64,000 nt of DNA from Flavobacteriaceae bacterium. Its GTDB lineage: Bacteria > Bacteroidota > Bacteroidia > Flavobacteriales > Flavobacteriaceae. The translations under genes and the position numbers were made by a program. The notes under the pieces were generated by a model that was given only the letters and a program-made list of their open reading frames with translations, had not been told where the DNA came from and did not search any database. Position 1 is the stretch's first letter. Each line of letters starts with the position of its first letter. Below, piece by piece: positions 26,014-36,818 of this stretch. Location: positions 62,001-126,000 of the forward strand of contig WUAI01000006.1 in assembly GCA_009827225.1 (NCBI GenBank), written 5' to 3'.

Positions 26014-28551
26014 TTGTTTCTTGATCTTTATTTTGAGCTCTTCCGATTTCTCATCCAAATCTATGGTGATCGCGTCACCTTCTTTGAGATTCGAATTGAT
26101 AATTTCTTCGGCCAATGCATCTTCAATATATTTCTGAATAGCTCGCTTCAAAGGTCTCGCTCCGTAGTCTTTGTCGAAACCTTTATCCGCAATATAATCT
26201 TTGGCTTTCTCGGTGAGACTTAGATCATACCCGAGGTCGGAAATTCTTCCGAAGAGCTTATCCAATTCTATATCGATGATCTTATGGATATGTTCTCTTT
26301 CCAATACATTGAACACCATCACATCGTCCACACGGTTAAGGAATTCAGGAGCAAAAGCTTTTTTCAGCGCATTTTCTATAATGCTCTTTGCATGAGCGTC
26401 TGCCTGACTTTCCTTAGCAGCGGTACCAAATCCAACACCCTGTCCGAAGTCTTTCAATTTACGGGCACCGATATTAGATGTCATGATAATAATTGTATTT
26501 CTGAAATCTATCTTACGTCCCAAACTGTCGGTTAGATATCCGTCATCCAAGACCTGAAGCAACATATTGAAAACATCGGGGTGCGCCTTTTCTATTTCAT
26601 CCAATAACACCACGGCATATGGTTTTCTGCGGATCTTTTCAGTTAATTGTCCACCTTCTTCATAACCTACGTATCCCGGAGGTGCACCGATGAGTCTTGA
26701 TACGGCGAATTTTTCCATGTACTCGCTCATATCAATTCGAACCAATGCATTGTCATTATCGAACAGCTCTCTTGCCAAAACTTTAGCCAATTGTGTTTTT
26801 CCAACACCGGTCTGTCCCAGGAAGATGAAAGAACCAATAGGTTTGTTCGGATCTTTTAATCCGGCTCTGTTACGCTGAATGGCTTTCACCACCTTCGCAA
26901 CCGCTTCGTCTTGCCCAATCACTTTTCCTTTGATACGATCGGGTAGGGCAGCCAGTTTATTGCTTTCTGTTTGTGCGATTCGATTCACAGGAACGCCAGT
27001 CATCATAGAAACAACTTCTGCTACCTGCTCTTCATCCACAAGCTCTTTATGTAGCTTGGATTCCTTTTCCCAGGCTTCCTGGGCTGTAGCTAATTCTTTC
27101 TCCAGGTTCTTTTCATCATCCCGAAGTTTAGCAGCTTCTTCATACTTCTGCTTCTTTACCACAGAATTCTTGAGTTCACGCACTTCTTCCAGTTTGGATT
27201 CTATGGTAAGAATCTTTTCCGGAACATTGATATTGGTAATATGAACTCTCGATCCGGCTTCATCCATGGCATCGATTGCCTTATCCGGAAGGAATCGCTC
27301 TGTCATGTAGCGATTGGTAAGCTTTACACAAGCCTCTAGGGCATCATCCGTATAACTTACGTTGTGATGAGATTCGTATTTGTCTTTGATATTCTGAAGA
27401 ATCTCGATAGTTTCCTCAACAGTGGTAGGTTCCACCAATACCTTCTGAAATCTTCGTTCCAATGCGCCATCTTTTTCGATGTACTGTCTGTACTCGTCCA
27501 GGGTAGTGGCACCAATACATTGAATTTCACCCCTTGCCAAAGCAGGTTTGAACATATTCGAAGCATCCAGGGAACCTGTTGCTCCTCCGGCTCCAACGAT
27601 GGTATGAATTTCATCTATGAACAGAATAATGTCATCATTCTTTTCCAGTTCATTCATCACGGCCTTCATACGTTCTTCAAACTGCCCGCGGTATTTGGTT
27701 CCAGCCACTAAACTGGCCAGATCCAAGGTAACCACTCTTTTATCATATAAGATCCTTGATACTTTTCTTTGTACGATTCGCAGGGCCAGGCCTTCTGCTA
27801 TCGCCGATTTACCCACACCGGGTTCACCGATCAGCAACGGATTGTTTTTCTTTCTACGACTGAGGATCTGTGAAACCCGTTGGATTTCAGCCTCTCTTCC
27901 AACAACAGGATCCAATCGACCTTCTTCAGCGAGTGCCGTTAGGTCCCTTCCAAAATTATCCAATACCGGAGTCTTGGACTTTTTGTTTCCTTTTGCGGAA
28001 GTAGATCCGGCAAAGAGGTTTTCTTTATCTCCTTCAGAAGAAGCGGTATCGTCATCTTCGTTCGGGAATGATTCTGAGGTGGGAGGTTCTATATAATCTT
28101 CGTCGTTTGTAATCATAAGCTTGAATTGGTCTTTTACACCATCATAATCTACTTTCATTTTGTGAAGTAGTTTGGTGGTAGGATCGTTTTCGTTTCTCAA
28201 AATACAAAGCAGTAAATGCGCCGTATTTATCGAAGAACTTTGGAAGAGCTTTGCTTCCAGGAATGTAGTCTTTAAAGCGCGTTCTGCCTGTCTTGTCAAA
28301 TGCAGATTCTTCTTATCGTTGGCAGAAGCTCCGGCACTTGGATTAGCAGGGCTCAATATTTCTACTTTCCTTCTTAAATGATTTAAGTCTATATCCAGGG
28401 CATTGAGAATAGTGACCGCCTTGCCATTTCCATCTCGCAACAGTCCAAGCATCAAGTGTTCGGTGCCAATAAAATCATGGCCCAAACGCAACGCTTCCTC
28501 CTTGCTGTAGGCAATTACGTCTTTTACTCTCGGTGAAAAATTATCATCCAT
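25993..28551 (-). CDS. clpC: ATP-dependent Clp protease ATP-binding subunit ClpC
   Basis: Hsp100 unfoldase that feeds proteins to ClpP. 852 residues: two N-terminal Clp_N repeats, D1 AAA+ module with Walker A GEPGVGKSAIAEG near residue 230, a UVR/coiled-coil middle region (KYEEAAKLRDDEKNLEKEL) that separates ClpC from ClpA, a D2 module with GQTGVGKTQLAKV near residue 575, and the ClpP-contact region toward the end. No ctsR, mcsA or mcsB genes are next to it, unlike Firmicutes. Divergent from gyrA across 261 bases. Confidence 0.96.
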   Translation of the reverse strand: MDDNFSPRVKDVIAYSKEEALRLGHDFIGTEHLMLGLLRDGNGKAVTILNALDIDLNHLRRKVEILSPANPSAGASANDKKNLHLTRQAERALKTTFLEAKLFQSSSINTAHLLLCILRNENDPTTKLLHKMKVDYDGVKDQFKLMITNDEDYIEPPTSESFPNEDDDTASSEGDKENLFAGSTSAKGNKKSKTPVLDNFGRDLTALAEEGRLDPVVGREAEIQRVSQILSRRKKNNPLLIGEPGVGKSAIAEGLALRIVQRKVSRILYDKRVVTLDLASLVAGTKYRGQFEERMKAVMNELEKNDDIILFIDEIHTIVGAGGATGSLDASNMFKPALARGEIQCIGATTLDEYRQYIEKDGALERRFQKVLVEPTTVEETIEILQNIKDKYESHHNVSYTDDALEACVKLTNRYMTERFLPDKAIDAMDEAGSRVHITNINVPEKILTIESKLEEVRELKNSVVKKQKYEEAAKLRDDEKNLEKELATAQEAWEKESKLHKELVDEEQVAEVVSMMTGVPVNRIAQTESNKLAALPDRIKGKVIGQDEAVAKVVKAIQRNRAGLKDPNKPIGSFIFLGQTGVGKTQLAKVLARELFDNDNALVRIDMSEYMEKFAVSRLIGAPPGYVGYEEGGQLTEKIRRKPYAVVLLDEIEKAHPDVFNMLLQVLDDGYLTDSLGRKIDFRNTIIIMTSNIGARKLKDFGQGVGFGTAAKESQADAHAKSIIENALKKAFAPEFLNRVDDVMVFNVLEREHIHKIIDIELDKLFGRISDLGYDLSLTEKAKDYIADKGFDKDYGARPLKRAIQKYIEDALAEEIINSNLKEGDAITIDLDEKSEELKIKIKKQKKATES

Positions 28552-28812
28552 AAAATCTTACTCCTATTCGTCTAAAATAATTAAATATATGCAGTTAATG
28601 TCAAAAACCGTACCTCAATAATGTAGGTAGTAGTAAAAGGAACAAAAATCTTACTAAAAACAAAGACCAAAGTACGATAGTTATTAACGGTTTCCAACTA
28701 ATTTTTTGTTAATAAAATCGTGAATATTGCCCCTTATTTTCGGCCGCAAAACCTATAAAATAACGTATCTTGCTTTCTTAGATTTTTAACCAAAATAATA
28801 CAGAAAAATTAT

Positions 28813-31353
28813 ATGGCTGAAGGCGAAAAATTAATCCCGATTAATATAGAAGATGAAATGAAATCGGCCTACATCGATTACTCGATGTCGGTCATTGTGT
28901 CACGTGCACTGCCAGATGTGCGTGATGGTATGAAACCGGTTCACAGACGGGTTTTATACGGAATGTATGAATTAGGAGTAAGAGCAAACAGCGCTCATAA
29001 GAAGTCGGCCAGAATCGTAGGGGAGGTTCTGGGTAAATATCATCCACATGGTGATACCTCCGTGTATGACGCCATGGTGAGAATGGCCCAGGAATGGAGT
29101 CTTCGTTATATGTTAGTGGATGGCCAGGGTAACTTCGGATCCATCGATGGTGACAGCCCGGCCGCAATGCGATATACAGAAGCTCGGATGCAGAAAATTT
29201 CCGAAGATATGCTAGCGGATATCGATAAGGAAACGGTAGATCACCAACTAAACTTTGATGATACCTTACAGGAGCCCACAGTGCTTCCCACGAAAGTACC
29301 CGGATTATTGATCAACGGAGCCTCCGGAATTGCCGTAGGGATGGCTACCAATATGCCTCCTCATAACCTTTCCGAAGTAATCGATGGTACTATTGCTTAC
29401 ATCGACAATAATGAAATTGAAATCGACGGATTGATGCAGTATGTCAAGGCTCCCGATTTCCCTACGGGTGGCGTGATCTATGGTTATGAAGGGGTTCGCG
29501 ATGCTTTCCACACTGGAAGAGGCCGCGTAGTGATGCGAGGTAAAGCCCATTTCGAGGAAGTGAACGGTCGTGAATGCATTGTGGTTACTGAAATTCCTTA
29601 CCAGGTGAACAAGGCGAATATGATTAAGAAAACCGCCGACCTGGTAAATGATAAAAAGATCGAAGGAATCTCGAATATTCGTGACGAGTCGGATCGAAAA
29701 GGAATGCGCATTGTATATATTCTTAAAAGAGATGCGATTCCGAATATCGTGCTCAATATGCTGTATAAATACACTGAATTACAATCCAGTTTCAGTGTGA
29801 ACAATATCGCGCTTGTAAATGGAAGGCCACAGTTGCTGAATTTAAAGCAGCTAATCCATTATTTTGTGGACCACCGTCACGAAGTAGTAACTCGCCGAAC
29901 TGAGTACTTGCTTCGTAAGGCGGAAGAGCGTGCCCATATCCTGGAAGGACTGATAATTGCTTCCGACAATATCGACAAAGTAATTGAACTCATCAGGGCT
30001 TCCGCAAACGCCGATGAAGCACGTGAGAAATTGATAGAAGCTTTTGAATTGTCCGAAATTCAGGCGAAGGCGATCGTAGAAATGCGATTGAGACAACTTA
30101 CAGGTCTGGAGCAGGATAAACTAAGAAGTGAGTATGAAGACCTGATGAAAACCATTGAAGATTACAAGGACATTCTTGCCAAGAAAGAGCGCAGAATGGG
30201 AATCATCAAGGACGAACTCACGGAGATCAGGGAGAAATATGGTGATGAGAGAAGGTCTACCATAGAATATGCCGGTGGCGACGTGAGCATTACAGATTTA
30301 ATCGCTGATGAAAAAGTGGTCATCACTATTTCGCATGCCGGTTATATCAAAAGAACTTCTCTTACCGAGTATAAGAAGCAAAACAGAGGTGGAGTTGGCC
30401 AGAAGGCGTCGGCGACTCGTAATGAGGATTTCCTGGAACATCTTTTCGTGGGAACGAATCACCAGTACATGTTATTCTTTACCCAAAAAGGGAAGTGTTT
30501 CTGGATGCGCGTATTTGAAATTCCGGAAGGAAGCAAAACTTCCAAAGGAAGAGCAATTCAGAATCTAATCAATATCGAGCCGGATGATAAAGTGAAAGCT
30601 TTTATTTGTACGCAGGATCTTAAAGATGAGGAATACATCAATAACTACTATGTGATCATGGCCACTAAGATGGGACAGGTGAAGAAGACCTCTTTGGAGC
30701 AGTACTCGAGGCCACGAACCAACGGTATCAATGCGATCACGATTCGGGAGGGCGACGAATTGCTGGAGGCTAAATTGACGACAGGAGATAGCCAGGTGAT
30801 GCTAGCGGTGAAATCCGGTAAAGCCATCCGATTCGAAGAAGAGAAGACGCGACCTATGGGGCGTAATGCTTCCGGAGTTCGGGGTATTACCCTGGGGGGA
30901 CCCAATGATGAAGTAATTGGAATGATCGCGGTGGATGACCAGGAGTCGGATATTTTAGTGGTTTCTGAAAATGGATACGGGAAACGTTCCAGTATTGAGG
31001 ATTATCGTATTACCAACAGAGGTGGAAAAGGTGTAAAGACTATAAATGTTACCGAAAAAACCGGTAACTTAGTCGCCATCAAGAATGTAACGGATAATGA
31101 CGATCTGATGATCATCAATAAATCCGGTATCGCCATTAGAATGGCCGTGGAAGATCTTCGGGTGATGGGTCGTGCAACTCAAGGAGTGCGGTTGATTAAC
31201 ATCAAGGATAATGATTCCATTGCAGCAGTAGCCAAAGTGATGCATGAAGATGATGATGTTGAATTGGATGAAGATGGAAATGAAATTGTTTCCGAAGAAA
31301 ATGGCACATCTCTTGATACTGACGATACGCAAACAGAAAATAACGAACAATAA
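28813..31353 (+). CDS. gyrA: DNA gyrase subunit A
   Basis: Breakage-reunion subunit of gyrase. The catalytic Tyr is in [10 protein letters not shown] near residue 119. The quinolone-determining region reads [15 protein letters not shown], so the E. coli Ser83 position is Thr and the Asp87 position is conserved. The C-terminal beta-pinwheel begins near residue 500, and its GyrA box is the variant QNRGGVG, supporting gyrase rather than ParC. 846 residues, with a long acidic tail ([11 protein letters not shown] onward). A TPR gene follows 11 bases later. Confidence 0.96.
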   Translation: MAEGEKLIPINIEDEMKSAYIDYSMSVIVSRALPDVRDGMKPVHRRVLYGMYELGVRANSAHKKSARIVGEVLGKYHPHGDTSVYDAMVRMAQEWSLRYMLVDGQGNFGSIDGDSPAAMRYTEARMQKISEDMLADIDKETVDHQLNFDDTLQEPTVLPTKVPGLLINGASGIAVGMATNMPPHNLSEVIDGTIAYIDNNEIEIDGLMQYVKAPDFPTGGVIYGYEGVRDAFHTGRGRVVMRGKAHFEEVNGRECIVVTEIPYQVNKANMIKKTADLVNDKKIEGISNIRDESDRKGMRIVYILKRDAIPNIVLNMLYKYTELQSSFSVNNIALVNGRPQLLNLKQLIHYFVDHRHEVVTRRTEYLLRKAEERAHILEGLIIASDNIDKVIELIRASANADEAREKLIEAFELSEIQAKAIVEMRLRQLTGLEQDKLRSEYEDLMKTIEDYKDILAKKERRMGIIKDELTEIREKYGDERRSTIEYAGGDVSITDLIADEKVVITISHAGYIKRTSLTEYKKQNRGGVGQKASATRNEDFLEHLFVGTNHQYMLFFTQKGKCFWMRVFEIPEGSKTSKGRAIQNLINIEPDDKVKAFICTQDLKDEEYINNYYVIMATKMGQVKKTSLEQYSRPRTNGINAITIREGDELLEAKLTTGDSQVMLAVKSGKAIRFEEEKTRPMGRNASGVRGITLGGPNDEVIGMIAVDDQESDILVVSENGYGKRSSIEDYRITNRGGKGVKTINVTEKTGNLVAIKNVTDNDDLMIINKSGIAIRMAVEDLRVMGRATQGVRLINIKDNDSIAAVAKVMHEDDDVELDEDGNEIVSEENGTSLDTDDTQTENNEQ

Positions 31354-31364
31354 AAATCCCTAAA

Positions 31365-32633
31365 ATGAAAAAACAATTAATACTGGCCGCACTGATGCTG
31401 GTTTCTGTAGGAGCTTTTGCCCAGAAAAAAGAAATCAAAAAGGCCGAAAAAGCGTTGAAAAATCAGAATACAGTGGAGGCGCTTACTTATCTTAAACAAG
31501 CAGAAGGCATGCTGGGATCTGCCGATAATACTCTGAAAGCTCAGTTTTATGTGTTGAAAGGAGAAGCGTATCTAAACGATGCGGGAACTGCCAACTTTGA
31601 TAAAATGAAAGTTGCAGCCGAATCTTTTGCTAAAGCTGAAGAACTAGGCGTAAGTGCTGCTTACAAAGAGAAATTGGTAATTGGGAAGAATAATCTGAGA
31701 GTTGCCCTTGTAAATTCAGCCATTGAAGATCAAAAATCCAAGAACTATGCGATGGCCTCCCAAAAGCTATATACCAGTTATATGGCCAGTAAGAAGGATA
31801 CTGCCGATCTGTACTACTCTGCTGGAAATGCTGTAAATGGCGGTGACTACGACACTGCACTAACATACTACAAGCAGTTGCTTGATATTGGATTCACCGG
31901 AATTCAAAATCAATATGTAGCGACCGATCCGGAAGGAGAGGAAGTGGTATTCAACGATAAAAATGAAAGAGATAAGGCTGTTTTATTGGCAGGGTATACC
32001 AATTCAGCGGATAGACAGACGGAATCTGTGAAAGGAGATATTCTTCAGAAAATTACATTGATCTACCTGAACAAAGGAGAAAACGAAAAAGCCCTTGAGA
32101 TCATTGGAGAAGCACGTGCTGCCAATCCGAATGATGTTAACCTTATTCGTTCGGAAGCTGATCTTGCCTATAAAATGGGGGATGTAGAGAAATACAATAG
32201 CCTGATGGAGCAAGTGGTTCAGTCTGATCCGAACAATCCCGAGTTATTCTACAATCTAGGGGTTAGTGCAGCCCAAATAGGAGATAAGGAGAAAGCGATG
32301 GGCTATTACAAAAAGGCTCTCGAGATTGATCCGGGATATTCCTTTGCTCAAATTAATATTGCAGCATTGATGCTGGAAGGCGAAGGAAAATTGGTAGAGG
32401 AAATGAACAGCCTGGGAATGTCTGCGGCCGATGAGAAGCGTTATGACGAATTAAAGGAGCAACGTAAGCAGTTGTATATGGACGTAATTCCCTACCTGGA
32501 AGGAGCCGTACAAAATCAGTCCAATAATGTTGAGATTGTTCGTACCCTGATGAACATCTACGGCCAGGTTGGTGAGGATGAAAAATTTAAAGCGATGAAA
32601 GCCAAACTTCAGGCCATGGAAGGCGGAAAGTAG
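31365..32633 (+). CDS. Exported tetratricopeptide repeat protein
   Basis: 422 residues: signal peptide (AALMLVSVGAFAQ), then tetratricopeptide-like helical repeats through most of the chain. The clearest is in residues 255-330 (NPNDVNLIRSEADLAYKMGD, then NPELFYNLGVSAAQIGDKEK and ALEIDPGYSFAQINIAALM). Probably periplasmic or outer-membrane associated, with a scaffolding role inferred from the repeats. It is 11 bases behind gyrA and ends before a strong terminator. Confidence 0.85.
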   Translation: MKKQLILAALMLVSVGAFAQKKEIKKAEKALKNQNTVEALTYLKQAEGMLGSADNTLKAQFYVLKGEAYLNDAGTANFDKMKVAAESFAKAEELGVSAAYKEKLVIGKNNLRVALVNSAIEDQKSKNYAMASQKLYTSYMASKKDTADLYYSAGNAVNGGDYDTALTYYKQLLDIGFTGIQNQYVATDPEGEEVVFNDKNERDKAVLLAGYTNSADRQTESVKGDILQKITLIYLNKGENEKALEIIGEARAANPNDVNLIRSEADLAYKMGDVEKYNSLMEQVVQSDPNNPELFYNLGVSAAQIGDKEKAMGYYKKALEIDPGYSFAQINIAALMLEGEGKLVEEMNSLGMSAADEKRYDELKEQRKQLYMDVIPYLEGAVQNQSNNVEIVRTLMNIYGQVGEDEKFKAMKAKLQAMEGGK

Positions 32634-32656
32634 GTTTTAGATCACATTAAGAATAT

Positions 32657-32683
32657 AAAAACCCTCCATTCGGAGGGTTTTTT
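32657..32683. terminator. Bidirectional intrinsic terminator
   Basis: Stem AAAACCCTCC with GGAGGGTTTT and an ATTC loop, followed by T-runs, between the TPR gene and the convergent NlpC/P60 gene. Confidence 0.85.
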
Positions 32684-32700
32684 GTTTGATAGTATGTTTT

Positions 32701-33450
32701 TCAGACGATTCGTTTAATCACCCGCAGCTTGTGAGTATGCTGCCTTTGTTCCTGGTTAAAGATACCGGTATGGTCCAGTCGGTCGATGCGTACTTTTCCA
32801 TGGGCATGGATGATATAATTGTCCTCCATGATAATTCCGACGTGTACGATGTCACCTTCTGAATTGTCGAAAAAGGCAAGGTCTCCAGGTTCGCTTTCTT
32901 CAATAAAACTCATCGGTTCACCCTGAGTGGCCTGCTGACTGGCATCTCGCAGAAGACGAAACCCATTTAACTTGTATACCATCTGCGTGAAGCCACTACA
33001 GTCAATACCAAAAGGTGTCTTACCGCCCCACAAATAAGGGCTATTGAGGTAAAGGAGAGCAGTATCCACGAGGTGGTCTTTAGCACATTCACCAGAAACC
33101 GTATGTCCGTCGAAAGTGTGATTTAGTAGTTCTTTACCATTTATGGTGCTACCCAAGGGAATACTTAACAGTTGCTCTTCGGGAGCGGAAATACAGTCAA
33201 CCAGATCCATTGAGTAAACAGGAGTCTCAGATTTTAAAGATTTATATTGTTCTTGAGTAATCGAAAAGATCTGTTTGTTATCTATCCAACCTTCATAAGA
33301 GTCAAAAGCTAGTCGGATTTTACTCCATTTTTTGCGACTCTCGATTATTTTGAAGCTTTCTCCATACAATACCTGGCTCACCATTTCACTGCGATCATTT
33401 GCTTCCGAGCGCAGCGGAACAATACTAAGAGGACATAAACCGTATTTCAT
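32701..33450 (-). CDS. C40-family (NlpC/P60) peptidase with SH3 domain
   Basis: Probable murein peptide endopeptidase. From the ATG at 33450 the protein is 249 residues (MKYGLCPLSIVPLR); the frame extends to a TTG at 33486, but that would overlap the thiolase gene. Residues 1-65 form a bacterial SH3-like domain ending in WIDNKQ. The C-terminal NlpC/P60 domain has the catalytic Cys in GIDCSGFTQMVYK, the His in IVHVGIIM and the third polar residue in YIIHAHG. No signal peptide is visible, so its export route is unclear. Confidence 0.87.
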   Translation of the reverse strand: MKYGLCPLSIVPLRSEANDRSEMVSQVLYGESFKIIESRKKWSKIRLAFDSYEGWIDNKQIFSITQEQYKSLKSETPVYSMDLVDCISAPEEQLLSIPLGSTINGKELLNHTFDGHTVSGECAKDHLVDTALLYLNSPYLWGGKTPFGIDCSGFTQMVYKLNGFRLLRDASQQATQGEPMSFIEESEPGDLAFFDNSEGDIVHVGIIMEDNYIIHAHGKVRIDRLDHTGIFNQEQRQHTHKLRVIKRIV

Positions 33451-33472
33451 AGGTGAGAGGAGGGAAGTAAGT

Positions 33473-34651
33473 TTAATTTCTTTCAATCACCATGGCTGAA
33501 GCACCGCCACCACCATTACAAATAGCAGCTGCTCCCAAGGTCGCATTGTTTTGTTCCAATACGCTCATCAGGGTGATTAAAATTCGAACACCACTGCAAC
33601 CCAGTGGGTGGCCCAGTGAAACTGCACCTCCGTTAACATTGACATTGGAATCGTCCAGTCCAAGTATTTTCATATTCGCCAAACCAACCACAGAAAAAGC
33701 CTCGTTGAATTCAAAGAAATCGACATCATCCATGGTGATTCCGGCCTTGGCAATGGCTTTCGGCAATGCTTTTGCCGGAGCGGTGGTAAACCATTTAGGT
33801 TCCTGAGCGGCATCCGCATAACTCTTTATACTCACTAAAACGTTTAACCCAAGTTCCTGTGCCTTTTCTTCACTCATCATTACCACAGCTCCTGCACCGT
33901 CGTTAATCGTTGATGCATTGGCAGCGGTGACAGTACCTTCTTTAGTGAATGCAGGTCGTAAATTAGGAATCTTGTCCATTCTTACGTTCTTATATTCTTC
34001 ATCTTCGGAAACCACAATATCATCACCCCGTCGTTGAGGGACAGATACCGGAACTACCTCATCGTTAAATTTCCCGTCGCTCCAGGCCTTGGCAGAACGC
34101 TCGTACGATTGAATCGCGAAGGCATCCTGGTCTTCTCGGGAGAATTCATACTCCGCAGCACAGGCATCGGCACAAACTCCCATGGCATTTTGGTCGTAAG
34201 CATCCACTAGCCCGTCCTTTTGCATTCCATCTTCCATACTTTTAGGGCCAAACTTGTGACCATTTCTTAAGTGAACGTAGTGAGGAATATTGCTCATGCT
34301 TTCCATACCTCCGGCTATAACGATCTCCGCATCACCCAGGGCAATTGCCTGAGCAGCATGCATTACCGCTTTCATTCCCGAAGCACATACTTTATTGACC
34401 GTTGTACAGGGTACTGAATCCGGAATACCGGCTCCTATTGCGGCCTGACGTGCCGGTGCTTGTCCCACACCTGCTTGAACAACATTTCCCATGAATACTT
34501 CATCCACAAGTGACGGATCAAGATTGATTTTATCCATGGCTCCTTTAATGGCAACGCTTCCTAATTTACTGGCAGATAAGGAAGATAAACTTCCCATAAA
34601 ACTGCCTATAGGTGTTCTGGCAGCGGCTACGATTACAACTTTTTTGGTCAT
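33473..34651 (-). CDS. Acetyl-CoA C-acyltransferase (thiolase)
   Basis: Thiolase of 392 residues that condenses or cleaves acyl-CoA and acetyl-CoA. The nucleophilic Cys is in TVNKVCASGMKAV near residue 88, the NEAFSVV segment carries the Asn/Glu motif near 316, SLGHPLGCSG provides the catalytic His near 346, and CNGGGG the second Cys near 377. It could serve in beta-oxidation or in biosynthetic acetoacetyl-CoA formation; context does not decide. The NlpC/P60 gene follows 22 bases later on the same strand. Confidence 0.93.
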   Translation of the reverse strand: MTKKVVIVAAARTPIGSFMGSLSSLSASKLGSVAIKGAMDKINLDPSLVDEVFMGNVVQAGVGQAPARQAAIGAGIPDSVPCTTVNKVCASGMKAVMHAAQAIALGDAEIVIAGGMESMSNIPHYVHLRNGHKFGPKSMEDGMQKDGLVDAYDQNAMGVCADACAAEYEFSREDQDAFAIQSYERSAKAWSDGKFNDEVVPVSVPQRRGDDIVVSEDEEYKNVRMDKIPNLRPAFTKEGTVTAANASTINDGAGAVVMMSEEKAQELGLNVLVSIKSYADAAQEPKWFTTAPAKALPKAIAKAGITMDDVDFFEFNEAFSVVGLANMKILGLDDSNVNVNGGAVSLGHPLGCSGVRILITLMSVLEQNNATLGAAAICNGGGGASAMVIERN

Positions 34652-34675
34652 TAAATAAGGGTTTTATTTAGCATG

Positions 34676-34683
34676 CAAAATTA
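34676..34683 (-). promoter_or_regulatory. Thiolase promoter -7 box
   Basis: TAATTTTG on the minus strand matches TAnnTTTG. The predicted start near 34671 gives a 20-nt leader. No TTTG -33 box at the normal distance. Confidence 0.55.
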
Positions 34684-34771
34684 CATATTTAAATCGAATA
34701 ATCCATGATAGTTAGGCCACTCTTGGGATAAGTGGAGTGATATTTATACCTTTACTTTTCCAATTGCATTC

Positions 34772-36817
34772 ATGAAGAACGTTTTTGTCTTTCTCACCAA
34801 AAATCAGTCTCTTATATACAAGGTATTTCTATACCTCTTAGCTACGGTTTTAGTGATCTACTTGCTGCCAAAAGGTGGATTATTCAAGTATGATTTTCAG
34901 AAAGGTAAGCCCTGGCAGTATGAAAACCTGTATGCCCCTTTCGACTTTACGATTAAAAAAGATCAGGCCACGATCGACCAGGAAATTGAAGACCTGCGTT
35001 CCAATGCGATTCCCTATTTCGATTATGACGCCGAATTGCGGGATAAAGCCATTCAAAATTTTACTTCTCTCTTTGAAAGGAACTATAACGACACTCTTTT
35101 GGGTACTTCAAAGGAAGTTACTCGTGAGTTAGGCCTCAATATTATATCTACTCTCTACAATAACGGGGTAATAGGAGAGGAGCATTCTTTTGAAGGGAGC
35201 CAGGTGGTTTACCTAAAAAAGGGGAGTGAGGTCTCCGAATTGTTGTACTCGCAAATTTTTCAGGAATCTAAACTTTCAGAATACATTCAGAAAAGGATAG
35301 AAGCAAGCGATTCAAAGGATGCACAGGCCTTTCTTCAACAGGTGCTGGTAAGTACAGTATTACCAAATGTTACATACAATGCACGCCTAACAGAATCGAG
35401 CCTGGAAAGCGAAATCGACGACATCAATCCCAATAGTGGGATCATTGAAAAAGGTGCGAGGATCATTGCCAAAGGAGAAGTGGTGGAAGGCGAGAAATTT
35501 CAATCGTTGATATCCCTGCAGTCCAAGTACCAATCTGATGTCTGGAGCAAGAGCAACTATTATTGGGTTGTCCTGGGTTATTCCATGCTGGTTTCCCTAG
35601 TATTCATCATGCTATTTTTATTTCTGAGAAAGTACAGAAGCGAGATTTATTCCAATAATACGAAAGTTAGCTTCATTTTCTTCAATATTATACTGATGGT
35701 GTTTATCACCACCATGATGGTAAAATATGAGGTTGAATATGTGTACGTGATACCCTTGTGTATTTTGCCCATAATTCTGAAAAGCTTTTTTGATGCTCGA
35801 CTTGGATTGTTTGTGCACGTATTGACTCTCATGCTCCTTGGATTCATCGTTCCAAATAGTTTTGAATTTCTGTTTCTGCAGATTATAGCCGGTATCGTTA
35901 CCATTCTCACTGTTTCTGAATTATATAAACGAGCTAACCTTTTTATCTCTGTAGGTCAAATCACCATGGTCTATATCATTGGGTATTTTGCCTTTTTCAT
36001 AATCCAGGAAGGGGACATCCAATTGATCGAATGGGAAAACTTCCTGTATTTTGTACTGTGCGGACTCATCACCCTTTTTGCCTTCCCGTTGATCTACATT
36101 TATGAGAAGATCTTCGGACTAGTTTCTGAAGTTTCTTTGCTCGAATTAAGCAATACCAATTCGGTGCTGCTCAAGGAACTATCCAACAAAGCGCCGGGTA
36201 CATTTCATCACTCTTTGAATGTGGCCAATCTGGGAGAAGCGGCTGCCAATGAAATTGGTGCCAATTCGATGTTGGTTAGGGTAGGAGCGTTATACCATGA
36301 TATCGGTAAAATGATCAATGCGTCCTATTTTACAGAGAATCAAATGAATTCGATCAATACTCTGGAAGAATTTGCGCCTAAGGAGAGTGCGAAAATTGTG
36401 ATTGATCATGTTATACGAGGAATTGAGATTGCGCGGAAGAATAATTTACCGGATCGTGTAGTGGATTTCATTAGAACCCATCATGGAACCAGTTTGGTTT
36501 ATTATTTTTATAAGAAGGAACTGGATTTAAATGGTGAAGCCAATGAAGAGGATTTCAGATATCCGGGCCCTAAGCCATTTTCTAAAGAAACGGCAATCTT
36601 AATGATGGCAGATAGCGTAGAGGCTGCCAGCAAGAGTTTAAAAGAGCCTACGGCCGCTAAAATAGATGAGTTTGTGGAGAACATTATCAATAAACAAATG
36701 GAGCAAGGGCAATTTATCAACGCGAATATTACCTTTAAGGAAATAGAGATCATCAAAAAAATACTCAAGAAAAAATTACATAACATCTACCACTTGAGGG
36801 TAGAATATCCCGAATGA
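34772..36817 (+). CDS. 7TM-HD domain phosphodiesterase (PgpH-like)
   Basis: 681-residue membrane protein with the 7TMR-HD layout: one N-terminal transmembrane helix (residues 17-34), a long extracytoplasmic 7TMR-HDED domain to about residue 260, a block of seven membrane helices to about 445, then a cytoplasmic HD domain. Metal-binding residues are in HHSLNVANLGEAAA, ALYHDIGKM (the HD pair), and IRTHHGTSLVYYFY. PgpH, the best-known member, degrades cyclic di-AMP; that activity is inferred here. Its stop lies one base before the NagB fusion start. Confidence 0.9.
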   Translation: MKNVFVFLTKNQSLIYKVFLYLLATVLVIYLLPKGGLFKYDFQKGKPWQYENLYAPFDFTIKKDQATIDQEIEDLRSNAIPYFDYDAELRDKAIQNFTSLFERNYNDTLLGTSKEVTRELGLNIISTLYNNGVIGEEHSFEGSQVVYLKKGSEVSELLYSQIFQESKLSEYIQKRIEASDSKDAQAFLQQVLVSTVLPNVTYNARLTESSLESEIDDINPNSGIIEKGARIIAKGEVVEGEKFQSLISLQSKYQSDVWSKSNYYWVVLGYSMLVSLVFIMLFLFLRKYRSEIYSNNTKVSFIFFNIILMVFITTMMVKYEVEYVYVIPLCILPIILKSFFDARLGLFVHVLTLMLLGFIVPNSFEFLFLQIIAGIVTILTVSELYKRANLFISVGQITMVYIIGYFAFFIIQEGDIQLIEWENFLYFVLCGLITLFAFPLIYIYEKIFGLVSEVSLLELSNTNSVLLKELSNKAPGTFHHSLNVANLGEAAANEIGANSMLVRVGALYHDIGKMINASYFTENQMNSINTLEEFAPKESAKIVIDHVIRGIEIARKNNLPDRVVDFIRTHHGTSLVYYFYKKELDLNGEANEEDFRYPGPKPFSKETAILMMADSVEAASKSLKEPTAAKIDEFVENIINKQMEQGQFINANITFKEIEIIKKILKKKLHNIYHLRVEYPE

Positions 36818-36818
36818 T

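Noticed and set aside
27617-28096. A 159-codon frame opposite clpC, plus others of 115-121 codons nearby
   Set aside because: Mirror of clpC codon bias; the clpC frame has complete family motifs, while the opposite frames have none.
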